Source: Lepus europaeus
Taxonomy: Eukaryota > Chordata > Mammalia > Lagomorpha > Leporidae
NCBI RefSeq assembly: GCF_033115175.1
Contig: NC_084834.1
Span: 123,376,275 to 123,440,274 of the forward strand
Reading direction: 5' to 3'
DNA length: 64,000 nt
Shown: piece by piece, positions 10,655 to 22,389 of the stretch
Layout of the letters: the number at the start of each line of letters is the position of its first letter
Position numbering within the stretch: position 1 is the stretch's first letter
Translations under genes and position numbers: made by a program
Notes under the pieces: generated by a model
Databases searched by the model: none
Seen by the model: only the letters and a program-made list of their open reading frames with translations
What the model was told of the DNA's origin: nothing

Positions 10655-13600
10655 TTTTTTTTTTTTATTTCTAAACAATGAAAAAAACCTAATTTATTCA
10701 CTGTGTCCCTAAAGAATATTAGCTGTACATTTTCAGATGTCATTATAAAATTTAATTGAGTTGTTACAATTTGAAGCTAAAAGCAATTTGCTTTGTTTTA
10801 TTAGGAAAAAAACTCAAGCAAGGTCTACAATAATGGTCAATTAAAAATGACTTACAAGAACATGAGGGAATAACATAAAAATACAGGAACAAACTATATA
10901 TCTGAAACACCTCTGTTTGGCAATTTTATAACAAATCAAAACTTAAAAAGAACAAAGGAGACCACAGATGACTTCTCAGATACAGAATAAAGCAATTGAC
11001 AAAGTGCTTAAGCAAAAGAAAAAAAGTAAGAAAACACACTGCTTTTCTTTTCAAAAATAAAATCACATTTGCTACAGATGGCATGGATAATACCCTTATT
11101 AAACAACCATTCCAGAATGTCTTATAGTAGCAGTGCTTTTTATTTGCACTTCATTTACTTTTATATGACTCATTTCACATACATAGCTCTTTAACCTATT
11201 GTTCATTAATAAAGTCTCCCATAATTTATATTTATTTTTAAAAAAATGAGTAATGATTTAAATATCATGGAACCTTTCCCATTTTGGAACCGAAGGCTTA
11301 TTTCTATATTTTTGTCTACTCTTCCTTTTAAAACATTTAGTGTAAAAATTGCTGTTTTTTGTATCATTGTAGTAAAGTGAAAATTCCTTAATCAGGAGTA
11401 TTTTCTGCAGTTTGCATATAACCACAAACCTTACAATATGTCCTTCCAACAGCAAGGAAATAAAGGATTTCACGGTCACTGTCACAAATGAGTGCCATAA
11501 TTCTATTATGGGTGTAGGTCCTTCCTCAAAGACTTTCTGGAAGGATGTTCAATGTGTTTTGTTCTTATAGATATTAACAGTAGTACGTAGTCCCTTAAGT
11601 CTGTAAAAGACATTTATTGTTAAATAATTTGCTTTATTAACAATTCCTCTGGCAGCACTAGTGAATTACAATGCCCTTCAATATTACTTCTACCATGATA
11701 TATACATTTAACTTTCCTGCCTCTAGAAAAACACCTACAGTACATTTCATAATATAAAAATATATCACAAATCTGCTGAATTATTTACAAGCAATGTTCT
11801 ATTATCTCTATGTAACATTTGTCTGATACAACACTAACAAGTTACATATATTTCCATATCTGTAAATAAAAAACAAAAATCAATATGGCTTCTTACTTGT
11901 CAAGCAAGAAAATGATTTTATTTCCATTTTCAAAACCAACTTTGGTGCATAAAAGATTCAGTTTGAAGATACTTTAAAAATGTAATTTTTTATATTGATA
12001 AAAACAACTCAAAAACCAAACTCCTCAGAAATTAGTCATATAGTTTAAATAAAAATACAAAGATTATTCAAATAAGTTGAAAAAGAGATTTTTCAAAAAC
12101 CATTAACAGATGAATTATATAGGTAAATATTAACCCACTGTACTCCATGAGAAAACCCTAGTCCTGAAAAGGGAGCCACCATACATACTGCAACACTCTC
12201 TAACAGGAATTTTCAGCCCTAATCCCATAGATGAATTTTGAGTTGATTGCAAATGTCCTTCAGTGTTTGCTTAAATACAAATTGAACACTTTTCTTATCA
12301 GAGTTCTGCAAAAGAACACAAATGGCAACCAATCACATCTATTTATCATAACTGAAAAGTTAATTCTCTTGATAATTTTTCACTGCCTAAATAGTTCCTA
12401 ATTTAGTTCCAAACCAATAGACACTGTTAAGATAAATATCCTTACAGTGCTTTTCGGATTGGTAAGGGTACATTTCATATTTTGTTTTCAGTATAACTAT
12501 TGTAATCACTAAAGAGAAGAAAAAAAAAGCAGCTTAAAGCAGCAAGCGTGCAAAGCCTGTAAGAAGCTGTTCCACTAAGTTGCCAGCAGAGTGTTTGCTC
12601 AGTCTCCCACAGTCCCATTCCATGAAGATGTGGACACACAGTAATATATTGGTATATTCCACCAAAGACCCCACTTCACTCACAGAATGCTTACACTAAG
12701 CGTAAGTATTATTCTGAATACTGGATTTCTTTTAAAAGTGGGGGTGGAGGAGAGGGAAGGGGGTTGATTCTAATGTACCACTTTTCCTAAACCCATTGTC
12801 AGTGACTAAGACTGCAGGTGTCCCCGCTTGTTTGCTTTTTATGTATTTATTTATTTTTATCTCTTCAACCTCTTCTGCGGCATTGTTCTGTATGTTTGGG
12901 TCCACAAGCAAGGCAGTATCTTTAGGTAGCTTTGATGAATGAACCCCTTTAGTTTTTAACTGATGTTCACTTTCATTCACCCAGACATCTGACAAAATGT
13001 ATTCAGTCATCTAATGAAGCAAAAGTTTTATCTTTCCAGAATCCTCTTTTCTCTTAGCTATTACAGTACTATGAAAAACAACACTGTGGCCTTTCCGTAA
13101 CTTTCTAAATGAGCTGAGAGATTAAAGCATAAGGCGCCATGTCTTATCACATCCAGTGTTTGTGCATCGAAGAAATCATGTGGTTGCGGTAGTAAGCATT
13201 GTCTTCTGTTCTTTAATTTCCTCCTTTGGTTCATTCCAGCTTTAGAAGGAGATTCTTCTTTGGACTTCGGCTGGCTAGGAACTTTGGAGGGGTTCTGCTG
13301 ACTGAAGTGTGTGGGTACATGGCGAGCTAGCCCTCCCTGAGAAGCAAAGCTGGCATTGCAGCCGCCAACAACACACTTGAAAGGTTTATCTCCACTGTGC
13401 GTCAGCATGTGCTTCTGTAGCTAACTTTGGTTGGCAGAGTGTTAGATACTTTACAACCTTTTCATAAGCAAACAAATACCCCTCCTCGCTGACCATCTAC
13501 ATGTATGAAAGGGATATGATTTGCCAGATCTGGCCTAGAGTTGCAGCAAGACTGGCACTGTTCCCAACAGCAATTATAGGCAATGTTTTTTATTTATTTA

Positions 13601-14170
13601 CTTTTTATTTTTGACAGGCAGAGTGGACAGTAGAGGGAGAAAGAGAGAAAGGTCTTCCTTTGCCGTTGGTTCACCCTCCAATGGCCACCGCGGTAGGCGC
13701 GCTGTGGCCAGCGCACCGCGCTCTTCCGATGGCAGGAGCCAGGTACTTCTCCTGGTTTCCCATGGGGTGCAGGGCCCAAGAATTTGGGCCATCCTCCACT
13801 GCACTCCCTGGCCACAGCAGAGAGCTGGCCTGAAAGAGGGGCATCCGGGACAGGATTGGTGCCCCGACCGGGACTAGAACCCAGTGTGCCGGCGCCGCAA
13901 GGTGGAGGATTAGCCTGTTAAGCCACGGCGCCGGCCATATAGGCAATGTTTTTACTTGAAGAAGTAGTGCTTCCTTGTCCATCCATCATTGCTGGAGTTG
14001 AACGCCCACTGGAAATTGTGCTGTCTACATCTACTATAGTACCGCTTACGCTGGGGATTTTGAGCAGACGTCCTCCGAGTTCTCACGATAAAGTCAGCGG
14101 TTCCGGGGATTTTCAGGGAGTGTCCCTGGGTGCCGACGCTGAGCCAGAAGTCGAGCAAGTTCTGGCCGCC
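10655..14170 (-). pseudogene. Processed pseudogene of AEBP2 (PRC2 cofactor)
   Basis: An intronless, poly(A)-tailed retrocopy. On the minus strand it runs from about 14170 through coding pieces (VDSTISSGRSTPAMM near 13990; finger and linker [20 protein letters not shown] at 13300-13400; DVWVNESE and LPKDTALL at 12900-13000), then a roughly 2-kb AT-rich 3'UTR to a poly(A) tail (T run 10655-10666) with AATAAA at 10693-10698. AEBP2 is a zinc-finger subunit of PRC2. The copy is dead: a premature stop in finger 2 (VFVCL then stop, near 13460), frameshifts around 13060 and 12770, and a SINE splitting it at 13591-13937. Introns are absent between finger-coding parts. The 5' boundary is approximate; 14050-14170 aligns only weakly. 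Identification is from memory of human AEBP2. Confidence 0.85.
13591..13937 (-). mobile_element. CSINE2-type SINE inside the AEBP2 pseudogene
   Basis: Full-length reverse SINE with a perfect 16-bp target duplication tataggcaatgttttt at 13575-13590 and 13938-13953. Removing it and one repeat restores continuity of the pseudogene, so it came after the retrocopy. Confidence 0.95.
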
Positions 14171-14227
14171 TGAGAGCTTCCAGTCTGTGAGGAGAGATGC
14201 ACAGGGATTTGGTATCCACTGATGGCA

Positions 14228-14348
14228 ACCCCTTTTTATTTTAAAGGCAGAGTTCACGGAGATCTTCCTCCCACTGCTTCACTCCCCAAGTGGCTGCAAT
14301 GGCTAGGGCTGGGCCAGGCTGGAGCCAGGAGCTTCTGTGGAGATTTTT
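14228..14348 (-). mobile_element. Partial C-type SINE
   Basis: Contains 'tttttattttaaaggcagagtt', 'cttcactccccaagtggctgcaatggc' and 'gccaggagcttctg' in the order expected of a reverse SINE, then stops before the tRNA-like head. It sits just beyond the 5' end of the AEBP2 retrocopy. Confidence 0.75.
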
Positions 14349-14840
14349 ACGGATTCAGAAGTAAGGAAGTGTTAAATCATCAATGGCATGCATGCAAGCT
14401 GCTGGAAGACAAGAGCTAGCTGAAGGCGCTCCCAAAGGTCATATCTCTGACAACTCGGGCAACAAAATAACTCCAGTGGCAGATGGCATTACATTGGAGC
14501 CCAACATAAACACCCAAAGGTGCTTACCGATTTAAATAAATGACAGTCTCTACCAATAGTGCACTGCAGGCAGCAGACTTCCTCCTGGAAGGAAATCCAT
14601 GTTCCATGCAGAGACCCAGGAGTCAAGGACGTAGGGCAGAAGACTTCACTCCTGAAGGGCCGTGCCTGGTGAAATCCTTCCCCCCAAATACACTGGGACC
14701 GTAAAGGAACGAGGAACTGTATTGGAGAAATGTGACCAACACAAGCTTGCTCAAATGGTCACGATTAACATCAGCAGTGATGAGTCATCTTCAGAGCATT
14801 AAAAAAAGACCCCAAAGAGACCTGATCTACTCATGAGAGA
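14349..14840. repeat. Segmental duplication copy 1, right half
   Basis: Resumes the alignment with copy 2 after the AEBP2 insertion: 'taaggaagtgttaa' matches 'tgaggaagtgttaa' at 16678, 'tattggagaaatgtgacc' matches 'tactggagaaatttaac' near 17012, and 'catcagcagtgatgagtc' matches a word near 17070. The retrocopy and the SINE lie exactly between the halves. Confidence 0.5.
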
Positions 14841-15915
14841 GCTACCAGGTGAGCTCCATTCTGAATACACGACCAGGACTAAAACCGCAAGGGCTCCACG
14901 GAGGACTTGGGAGAGTCTGGTTGCTTGAGTGAGCTGCTCCTTTTCTCCAGGGTTTCCGGTTCTGCCCCAACCTTGGTCCCCATGGGGACCTAGACTACCT
15001 CCCAAGAGTCAAGCAGAGATAGGAAGCTGAACAGATCCTCCCATTTGATCAGTGAGAAGTCTTGGGCTCTTGGACTGAAACAGAAGATTCTGCAGAGGGA
15101 GGAGTGTCGCCAGTCCCACCTCAGCCACCCAAGACAGCTGTGCTAAGCCTGAGGAGAGTTTTCAGTCTTCTGCTCTTCAGCCACACACCTCTCCTGGAAG
15201 CAGAAGAGCTTCCTGGATCCCTGAGTCGACTTGGGAACATTTGTAGTGGCTCTTTCTCGTCCAGGGCACACTCACTGGAGCAGTCACTGCTGTACTGCCT
15301 GAGAGGACGTGGAGAGTTTTCTGGAAACTCAGCAGGGGCGAGGACACCTTTGCCGACGCTCCCCTTCTTCCATGCGCCTGTCCCTGTCTGTGCAGAAGGA
15401 CAAGGGCTATTTCACACAGTTGTTTCAAACATGTGGCGCCGTTGGCAGTAGACAGTAGGACCTCGGAGCTCAAATGTGTATTTACACCTGCGAGAGAAAA
15501 TATCTTCATTGCTATATAAAGGCTTTGTTATGTAAAGATAAATACAGAAGTATACCACTGTAAGAGAAATAATAAGATAATGATGGATATCAACAGTCAT
15601 AATGTTGATCATCCCAATGTACTATGCTAATAGAATACTGACAGTAACACTAAACATTTGCCAAGGTGAGCTAGAGTACAAAGTCCCCTAGCAAGTGACA
15701 CAAAAAGAAAGGGGCTCCTGGAGTATTTTAGAATCAGATGTTGAGGTTTGCAGGAGGATATGTATTCCCTAAGGAACAACTGATGGCAGGATAAAAAGAA
15801 CCTGTAAGTGGAAATGCACAAATATGGTGATAGTGCATAAAGCTAAAATAGTGCATAGAGCTAAAATCTTAACAGGAGGAAGCAAAACACAAAACCTGTA
15901 GAATCAGTTCAGAAA
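14841..15915. other. Unassigned sequence
   Basis: No recognised gene or repeat. A 129-codon + frame at 15062-15451 and a 110-codon minus frame overlapping it have no familiar motif. 15460-15900 is AT-rich with nothing assignable. Confidence 0.45.
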
Positions 15916-17105
15916 ATGAAGTCGCTCCTGCAAAGCTCCGTCCTTATCAGGCTGAGGGGGGAAACCTGTTCCCCGCCACGGAGCAGCAGACTGGGCTCCG
16001 CCCTCCGGGGGGATCCTGAGGAAACCGAGCTCTGCTCTCACTGCGGACCAGTGCCCAAGTCCGGAATGCGCATGTGCTCCACGCGGGTGAGAAAAGGCGG
16101 GTTGTCACGCCCCCTGCCGGCAGTGCGGATGCAGCACAGGGTGTTCAGAGTTCCTCCCCGTGCCTGAGCCCCTTATTTGCCCTGGCCTAGTTGGAGCGGG
16201 AGGTAACAAAGAAGTCAGGGGAGAAGTCTAGAATGCTCTTTGTGGTAGTGGATTGTTGTTGGAGACATTAATCTAAACTACTAAACTATGTTTTTCTCTC
16301 TACACACACACACAGAAGTTTATATACAATGTGTGTATATATACACACACACACATATATATGTTGTCTCATGTTATATCTGTATATTAATTGATCAGTT
16401 GATCAATTGGATAGATTGATCAGTTGATCAGTTGGATAGATAGTAGTAAGGTGCACACACAGACAGGTGAGTTATACACACATAAATTTCTCACAGTATC
16501 TGCTGAGAGGGCCAAGGAACAAGTTCTCTCCTGTAACAATGAGCACACTTAGCTCCAGATCTATGTTTTACCACATTCACAGTAATAGGGAATAATAATT
16601 CTTGGAGAAATGGTCGGCTCTTGGTTTGGGTAGGGACATATGCCAAATTAGCTTGAAGATTCTTGTGGTCCCCTAGGGTGAGGAAGTGTTAATCACAATA
16701 ACCACACATATCAAAATGAAATATGATTTTCCAGAGGCCAACTGGACAATCTAGACAACAAAATGGCACTATTGCTCAAAGTATGGAGTGAATACCTGGG
16801 TAAAAATCCATACAGCTTTAAATAAGTGGCAGGCTTTAAAAATAAATGCGTTAGGGAGTGGAAAGCTCTTATAAAGTAGAATTACTCATGTTTTATGCAA
16901 CTACTTAACAGTCTGTGGAATATAACTCTCTACTCCTAAGTATAGCACATTGTGGAATCACTCCAAAACCAGTAAATATATTGTTGATATTTGGGGAAAG
17001 ACTAACTTTATACTGGAGAAATTTAACAAATCCTACTTCAGCCAGATAATCAAGGTTAGCAAGAATGCTGACATCATTTTCAGATGTGTACTGTTGAAAT
17101 AAAGT
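15916..17105. repeat. Segmental duplication copy 2, uninterrupted
   Basis: Contains the counterparts of both halves of copy 1 without the AEBP2 retrocopy, so it represents the empty-site arrangement. GC-rich at 15940-16190, then microsatellite, then AT-rich. Confidence 0.5.
16301..16450. repeat. CA/TA microsatellite and gatcagttgatca repeats
   Basis: Alternating acacac/tatata tract at about 16301-16362, followed by tandem variants of ttgatcagttggatagat to about 16442. Confidence 0.85.
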
Positions 17106-18330
17106 TATGAGGATGGCAGTTTGTGGTTTTTGTCTCTCTCACACAAAAAGGAACACCACAACAATAAAAATCACCAAACAAAACCAACAGCATCCCCCAA
17201 ATGCAAACCAGTATAATTATAGGAAAGACATCAGCTATATCTCCTACAAGACACACTCAACAAACTTCCTGACCAGCACACATGCCCTGGAAGGTCAGGT
17301 ATCAGAAGGGAAAAGGAGCTATGAGGGCTGGTGTGACTGGGACTTCGTGATCCACGCACATGGGGCTTCTGAGCTCCAGCTGAGAGGGTGTCAGTGCATT
17401 CAGAAGCTTGTCTTTATTTTCAGGGATCCCAGCTCCAACAGCCTTCGGTCAGAAATATGGAGAACGGGTGAGTGTCCTCTAGTAGGAGGGCATAGATTAG
17501 AGTCCCTCCTGCAAAGGACACACTCCCTTTGTACATCCATATTAGCTGCTCTCACTGTCACTATGTCACTTCCAAGCTGCCTCCTTGATGTATTGCCGGG
17601 ACTACCACATCTCTCTGAATCTCCTTTCCCCTGATTTTCCTCTGTAATAACTATCATAAAAGTATCATGCCAGTTCCTAAAAGCCCATATGCACACAAGT
17701 TGAAATACTCTTTATACGCAGTACACCAACATATACTCTCTTCATCTCTGAATGTATGCCAAAAACAAACTCTCTCCAAATAAATAGTCTTATATACTAT
17801 CCAGGAGATATGCATAAACACCCAGCACGTCAAATGTACACACTTATACCTTTTACCACAACACAAAAACCACAGCATTTGTAGTAAACACCGTATCTCC
17901 AAAGCTTATATGGCTTGTCTAGCTCATTATTCACCAAAAACACATTCTAAAACTTTTGACAACTCATCAACATACATGAATACCCAATACCAGTAGCAGA
18001 TGCTGGGAAAGATAAATACCACAACATGTAACTCCAAGATAAATTAGGCAAAATTTGTAAATTCAATCACACGCTAGGAAAATTCAACAACTGACTCTAC
18101 AAACACTAAACCCCTCAGATCCCCATTGAACAAAATCTTCTCCAATAATCTCATAGTGGAGATCTACGTCCAAAAGCCCAGCATTTGTGTGTGCACACTG
18201 ATGCTCTACTCCATGAAAACACCCATATAGGCAGTCCCTTTCCACACCCAGATTACTCACAGTACAACAAAAAATATTTCTACATATGGATTCTACTTTG
18301 GAATGTAGATCCCTGTGCACAATAGTAGCC
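17106..18330. other. Unassigned AT-rich sequence with a faint internal repeat
   Basis: A 175-codon + frame at 17107-17634 shows no known domain and is probably chance. The words gagatatgcataaacacccagc (about 17808) and gagatctacgtccaaaagcccagc (about 18157), each followed by a related stretch ending acacac, suggest an imperfect repeat of about 350 bp, perhaps an old transposon. Confidence 0.35.
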
Positions 18331-18443
18331 ACGTACACAACCTACCTCTGGGTTTCCTCGTGGGGTAATAACTGTTTTTGTTTTGGTGCACAGAAGCATA
18401 GCTGCTGTTGATCCAGTGTTTCCGTTTCATAAAGATCCAGAGA

Positions 18444-18478
18444 GATTGCTTCTCGGCCTTTTGGCTAAGACCAAGTGT
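18444..18478 (+). ncRNA. U2 snRNA 5'-end fragment (retropseudogene)
   Basis: 35 nt matching the first about 34 nt of U2 snRNA with few changes; cttctcggccttttggctaa is the diagnostic U2 5' word. It is flanked by a perfect 13-bp duplication aaagatccagaga at 18431-18443 and 18479-18491. No poly(A) tail. U2-derived retropseudogenes with direct repeats are a known class; this one is a very short 3'-truncated example and cannot be functional. Confidence 0.9.
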
Positions 18479-18996
18479 AAAGATCCAGAGAACTCTGATC
18501 TTTCTCCATTGCCTTGTTGCCATTGTCACTGCTCTTTCCCCTGAAAGATACTTGTCAGTGTTCATGAATACCTGAGATGGATATCTTTGGATAAATTGTT
18601 GAGCAGGTTGTTTTCCTTCTCATGATGAATCATTTTAAACATGTTTGTTTCTGACTGGTGAATCAGGTAGTTATCAGAAGGCAAATTGCCTCCTAATTTT
18701 CCTGACGTTGAATTTAGGTTTTGAAAACTTTAGACAAAATAAATTCAACTGTTTATATGAACAATAAGTTAATCATTCACAAGGCAGCTACTATGAAAGA
18801 GGTTCAGAGAGCTCCTCTCCAGTGGGTTGGTAGGAACTTGAATACAGAAATAGACAAAAGCTACCTAGGCTTTTGCCTCATTTGACTACTGTAGCATCCA
18901 AGGGATGGTTCCAAATTATGGAATTAATTGGCTGGCTCTTTTTGCTCGGCAGAGGCTCATACTTGTTTGATTCCAGTTATATATTATTATTTAAAA

Positions 18997-19311
18997 ATTT
19001 TTAATAGATTATTTATTTGAAAGGCAGGGTTACGAGGGGAACTCGTGCACACACACAGACGTACACACACACGCAGATTTTCCATCTTCTGGTTCATTCT
19101 CCAAACGGCCACAACCACTTGGGGCTGGGTCAGGCCTAGAAAGTCTGGAACTGTATCTGGGTCTCCCATGTGGGTGCAGAGGTCCAAGGACTTGGGCCAT
19201 CTTCTGCTGCTATCCCAGGTGCATTAGCAGGGAGCTCAATGGGAAGTGGAGTATCCAGGACTCCATTGCAGATGATGGCTTAACCCACTGCAACACATTG
19301 TCAGCCCCCCA
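18997..19311 (-). mobile_element. C-type SINE inside USP17-like pseudogene A
   Basis: Reverse-oriented: 'agattatttatttgaaaggcag' at the left, 'tcccatgtgggtgcagaggtcc' in the middle, 'aacccactgcaacacattgtcagcc' at the right. Diverged from the consensus, so old. Confidence 0.85.
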
Positions 19312-19539
19312 TTTTTTTTTCTTAAGTCAATTACAAAAGAGATCTCCAAAAGTTCAAATTTGCTTATGTAAGGTTTGTGTGTGTAGGGGAAATCTCAGGC
19401 TAATGGTGTCCTTTTTTATCTGCCTTCAAAATGTTTTGTTAGTTTTTCTCTTGGAAGAATTTCCACTGAGCTAAGGCAGTTTCTTCTTTGTTTCAATTCC
19501 TGTCCTTGGTGCTCTTGTTGGTGACTTTTATGTCGGTAT

Positions 19540-19892
19540 TGAAAGGCCCCTACAAAACACACCGAACACCAGAGTAAGGGAAAAGCTTATGTCTCTACTG
19601 CCTCTCTGTGCACAAGAGGAACAGTAACCTGTACTAGGAGAACAGGTCTCATATAGCTTAGCAGAGATAAGGAAGTAAGAATGATAAATTCCACTGAGTG
19701 GGGTAAAGGCAATGCATATGGTGAGGCCATTTGGTCACCTGATTCTGATAAATCAGGCTGGACTTAGGAAACCGAAACATATCTCAGAGAAACCAAAACT
19801 TACTGTACAAGATGGTGACAGGGCCAGAGCCCAAGAGGGCCCCAGAGGCTTAAGATTGTGCCTCAGATAAAGTGGTGTCAGTTTCACTAACA
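19540..19892 (-). repeat. 3' LTR of the provirus
   Basis: Same TG...CA ends as the 5' LTR; the shared middle 'tatagcttagcagagataaggaagtaagaa' region is well conserved (19655-19683), while the TATA-like word and the AATAAA present in the other LTR are altered. Confidence 0.85.
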
Positions 19893-19905
19893 TTCCCATC
19901 TTTTG
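19893..19905 (-). other. Degenerate polypurine tract
   Basis: The minus strand immediately upstream of the 3' LTR reads AAAAGATGGGAA, mostly purine, as expected for the plus-strand DNA primer site of a retrovirus. Confidence 0.55.
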
Positions 19906-20299
19906 TTTTTAATGAAGCAAGTGTTGTATGAGATTAGATTGGCCCCCAATGCCTAGGAAGGGTGGTGGGATGATGACCTATCTTCTGGAGCCATTTCCTG
20001 CTTGCATGGGGAAATGAGTTACTTTCCGCTGGCATGGGGTGAGTCTCAAGCCACGATCTTCCAGGTAGGGAGCTGAGTATATCCCTGCAGCAACAATTGG
20101 TTGACCTTCTGGTTGGTGAAGGCATTCATTCATTTCATTATCACCTCCTACACACATTTAAACAGACATGGTAGTATAAAAGTCTGGGTGAGGACAACTG
20201 CCAATGGTCCTACGAGTGGCATTAACCAAGTGATGAGAAGACTCCATAGAGAGGGAGAGAAGAGGGGTTCTTTGGACCCTAGGCAGATTGTCCAATAAA

Positions 20300-21950
20300 T
20301 GTGGCAATCTCTTGGAGCATTTTAACATTTTGTTTTACCTGGCCCAATTGATTAATGTAATAGCAACTTTGTTCTCCTAGAAAAACACAAATTCCCTCCC
20401 CCACCTTTTTTTAGCTGTAATAAGGGCAAGTGCTTGCCTATTTTGTAGCGCTGCACCCACTAGTGAAGTGATCTGATTTTGAAGAACCTGAATGATGTCT
20501 GTGGAATTCTCAGTGGATCTGGTGACCTCCTCTCGTAGTTGTTGGAGTTGTTTTGGAGCTGGTTAATGGAGATAACATTGTAGCCTAGAGCAGTTCCCGA
20601 GATAACCACTGAAGAGAGGGAAGTTGTAAAGCTGATTTCAACCCAGACTGGGAGAAAGACTGCTTGTCTCTTGCAGGTAGTCTGTAAAAGGAACTCTGAG
20701 TATTCATATAATGTGAGGTGGGGGAAAGGCTCAACAATACACTTGGAGCAGGCTTAGAACTGTTGATACAGGTGTATAGTGTATAATTACAAAGAAATGA
20801 GGCTCCAAGTGGGCTACAGAAGGAAGCAGTGGAAGTGACGGTCATATTGATAACACAGGGAATGTTAGGTGGCATAAGCTCATTGGGTTGTTCTGTTCTA
20901 TTAGTGACCCAACACATTGCATCTTGACCTCTAGAATGTAGAAGAAGATGACTGATGGTTTTCTGAGGGTTGGGGATACAGGAGTTTACAGAAGAGAAAG
21001 ATTAGTGAGTAGAGTAGCTGCGATGAGAGGTTCCTGAAGAGCAGCACGTATGAAGCAGTGTTGTTGGTAAAGGTCAAGATATGTCTGGCAATAGTAATTA
21101 ACCTGGTGAGCCTGCTGGTTTGAAGGGCCAGAAGTCTTGATCAGTATTTTACATAGGTTGGGAGAGATACCTCTCAGGGTAATGTTTCTTGCGAGGGAGG
21201 CCTTTATTTATTCATATTTCACTCTCTATGTGGAACATTGTTGGGTAGAGGACTTTACGGGTGTAGAATTTTGAAATTTGTCTCAGAGCTTTATGGCCTT
21301 CTTGGTGTGGGACAGGAGAGATGCCAAGGTGGCTGGGTTAAAAGAGAGGGCAAGCCTCTGTTTCCATTTCCATGAAATATTGATGAAGAGATTTTTGTTG
21401 TCACTAGATAAGGCAGATAAAAGAGCATTCTTTGGAACAAAGTTTTTCAGGACTTACCACTGTTCTTGAGTCTTTTTGTTAGCTCTGTTAACACTGGGGG
21501 TGGCTGGAATAGAGATTTTGTCTTTGTAGGAGAGAGAATTTAGATGTGAGACAGAATAGCAGTGTGAGATGGTGCTCTATTTGCTAGGCCTTAGGATGTT
21601 AGGGTCTAAAGAAAAAGAGGTGGCTAGGTAGAGAAGACTTTAGAGCTGAGTCTGCCCAGACAGAGGGCGGGGGTGTTTGAAGTTGGGCTGGAAGAGCAGA
21701 GCACCACAAGGACTACGACTAGGAGTGCGAGGGATAAGAGGAAGCCTCTTTTTGGTGAAGTTTACAGTGTACTGTCTTGGCAGTTTGCAATGTTTTAGAT
21801 GCAGGGCTTTTAGAGTGACAAACATTTTGTTAGTCTTTCCAGTATTTTCTTTGTACTCAGGAGGAGAGAGTGGCAGAATGGAAGAAGAGGGTTTGGGAAG
21901 AGAGAGCCAGTTTGGGCTGCTTTTAGAGGGGGAGGGGTAGGGGAAGGGCA
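20300..21950 (-). pseudogene. Retroviral env remnant
   Basis: At 20585-20917 a minus-strand frame contains several N-glycosylation sequons (for example NMT, NYT) and spaced Cys residues as expected of the surface/transmembrane junction. About 20440-20560 in another frame gives a heptad-like, Gln/Leu-rich stretch followed by the conserved LQN-type motif of class I transmembrane proteins. The frames are not continuous and no intact fusion or membrane segment can be traced. 21640-21950 is proline-rich and less certain. Confidence 0.55.
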
Positions 21951-22389
21951 TCAGGCAGAGTGGACGCAGAGATGGGGATCTGGGGACAATTGTAGGGGTG
22001 GAGTTGTAGACAAAAGATCGAGGTGGAGTCTAGCAGTGGTATGAAGACTGAGACTTTTAGTTTGGAGAGAAGATCTCTGGCCATTAGGGGTATGGGGCAT
22101 TATGGCATCACAAAGAAGGCATGGGCTAGAGTAAGAGCTGAAGATGTAGGGAAGGAGTGGGGTGACTCTTGTTTTGATGGGGATATTTGAAACTCCTTTA
22201 ATGGAGATGTCAGAGTTTAGAGTGTGGCCTGAAAATGTTTTCACCCCCTGGCCATTGGCCCTGTCTTCCAACCCACTTTACCTCCCCTTTTACTATTTCT
22301 CTCTCAAGATGACCTGGTCCCAGCCACCCTGCCTACCTCAGGACCCCGTCCACTGTCAACCCATGGGTATGCGACACCAGTCACCCCAA

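Larger units (their letters stand above)
18400..19534 (-). pseudogene. USP17-like pseudogene A (C-terminal part, decayed)
   Basis: Collinear in nucleotide sequence with the C-terminal coding region of the intact gene at 61297-62895 and with pseudogene B. Markers: 'cagtgttcatgaatacctg' (18557) matches 'caggattcatggccacctg' (61387); 'gactggtgaatcaggtagtt' matches the 'gcctggtgaatgacgatcgc' region; 'ttggaagaatttccactgagctaagg' (about 19452) matches 'tcggagggattgccactgatcgaagg' (61570). Protein coding is destroyed by indels. It is further interrupted by a U2 fragment (18444), unmatched sequence at about 18735-18990, a SINE, and finally by a retrovirus whose left target repeat ends at 19539. A few tens of bases beyond 24885 may continue it. 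Confidence 0.65.

Noticed and set aside
13061-13408. A functional C2H2 zinc-finger gene
   Set aside because: It is the AEBP2 retrocopy: intronless, poly(A)-tailed, with stops, frameshifts and a SINE insertion.
14050-14170. RGS-like word (LLDFWLSVG) on the minus strand
   Set aside because: Too short and isolated; the position fits a diverged 5' part of the AEBP2 retrocopy better.
17107-17634. A 175-codon + frame as a candidate gene
   Set aside because: No domain, no promoter or splice context, AT-rich and low-complexity at its start; likely chance.
18444-18478. A functional U2 snRNA gene
   Set aside because: Only the first about 34 nt are present, flanked by a target duplication; no Sm site, 3' box or promoter elements.
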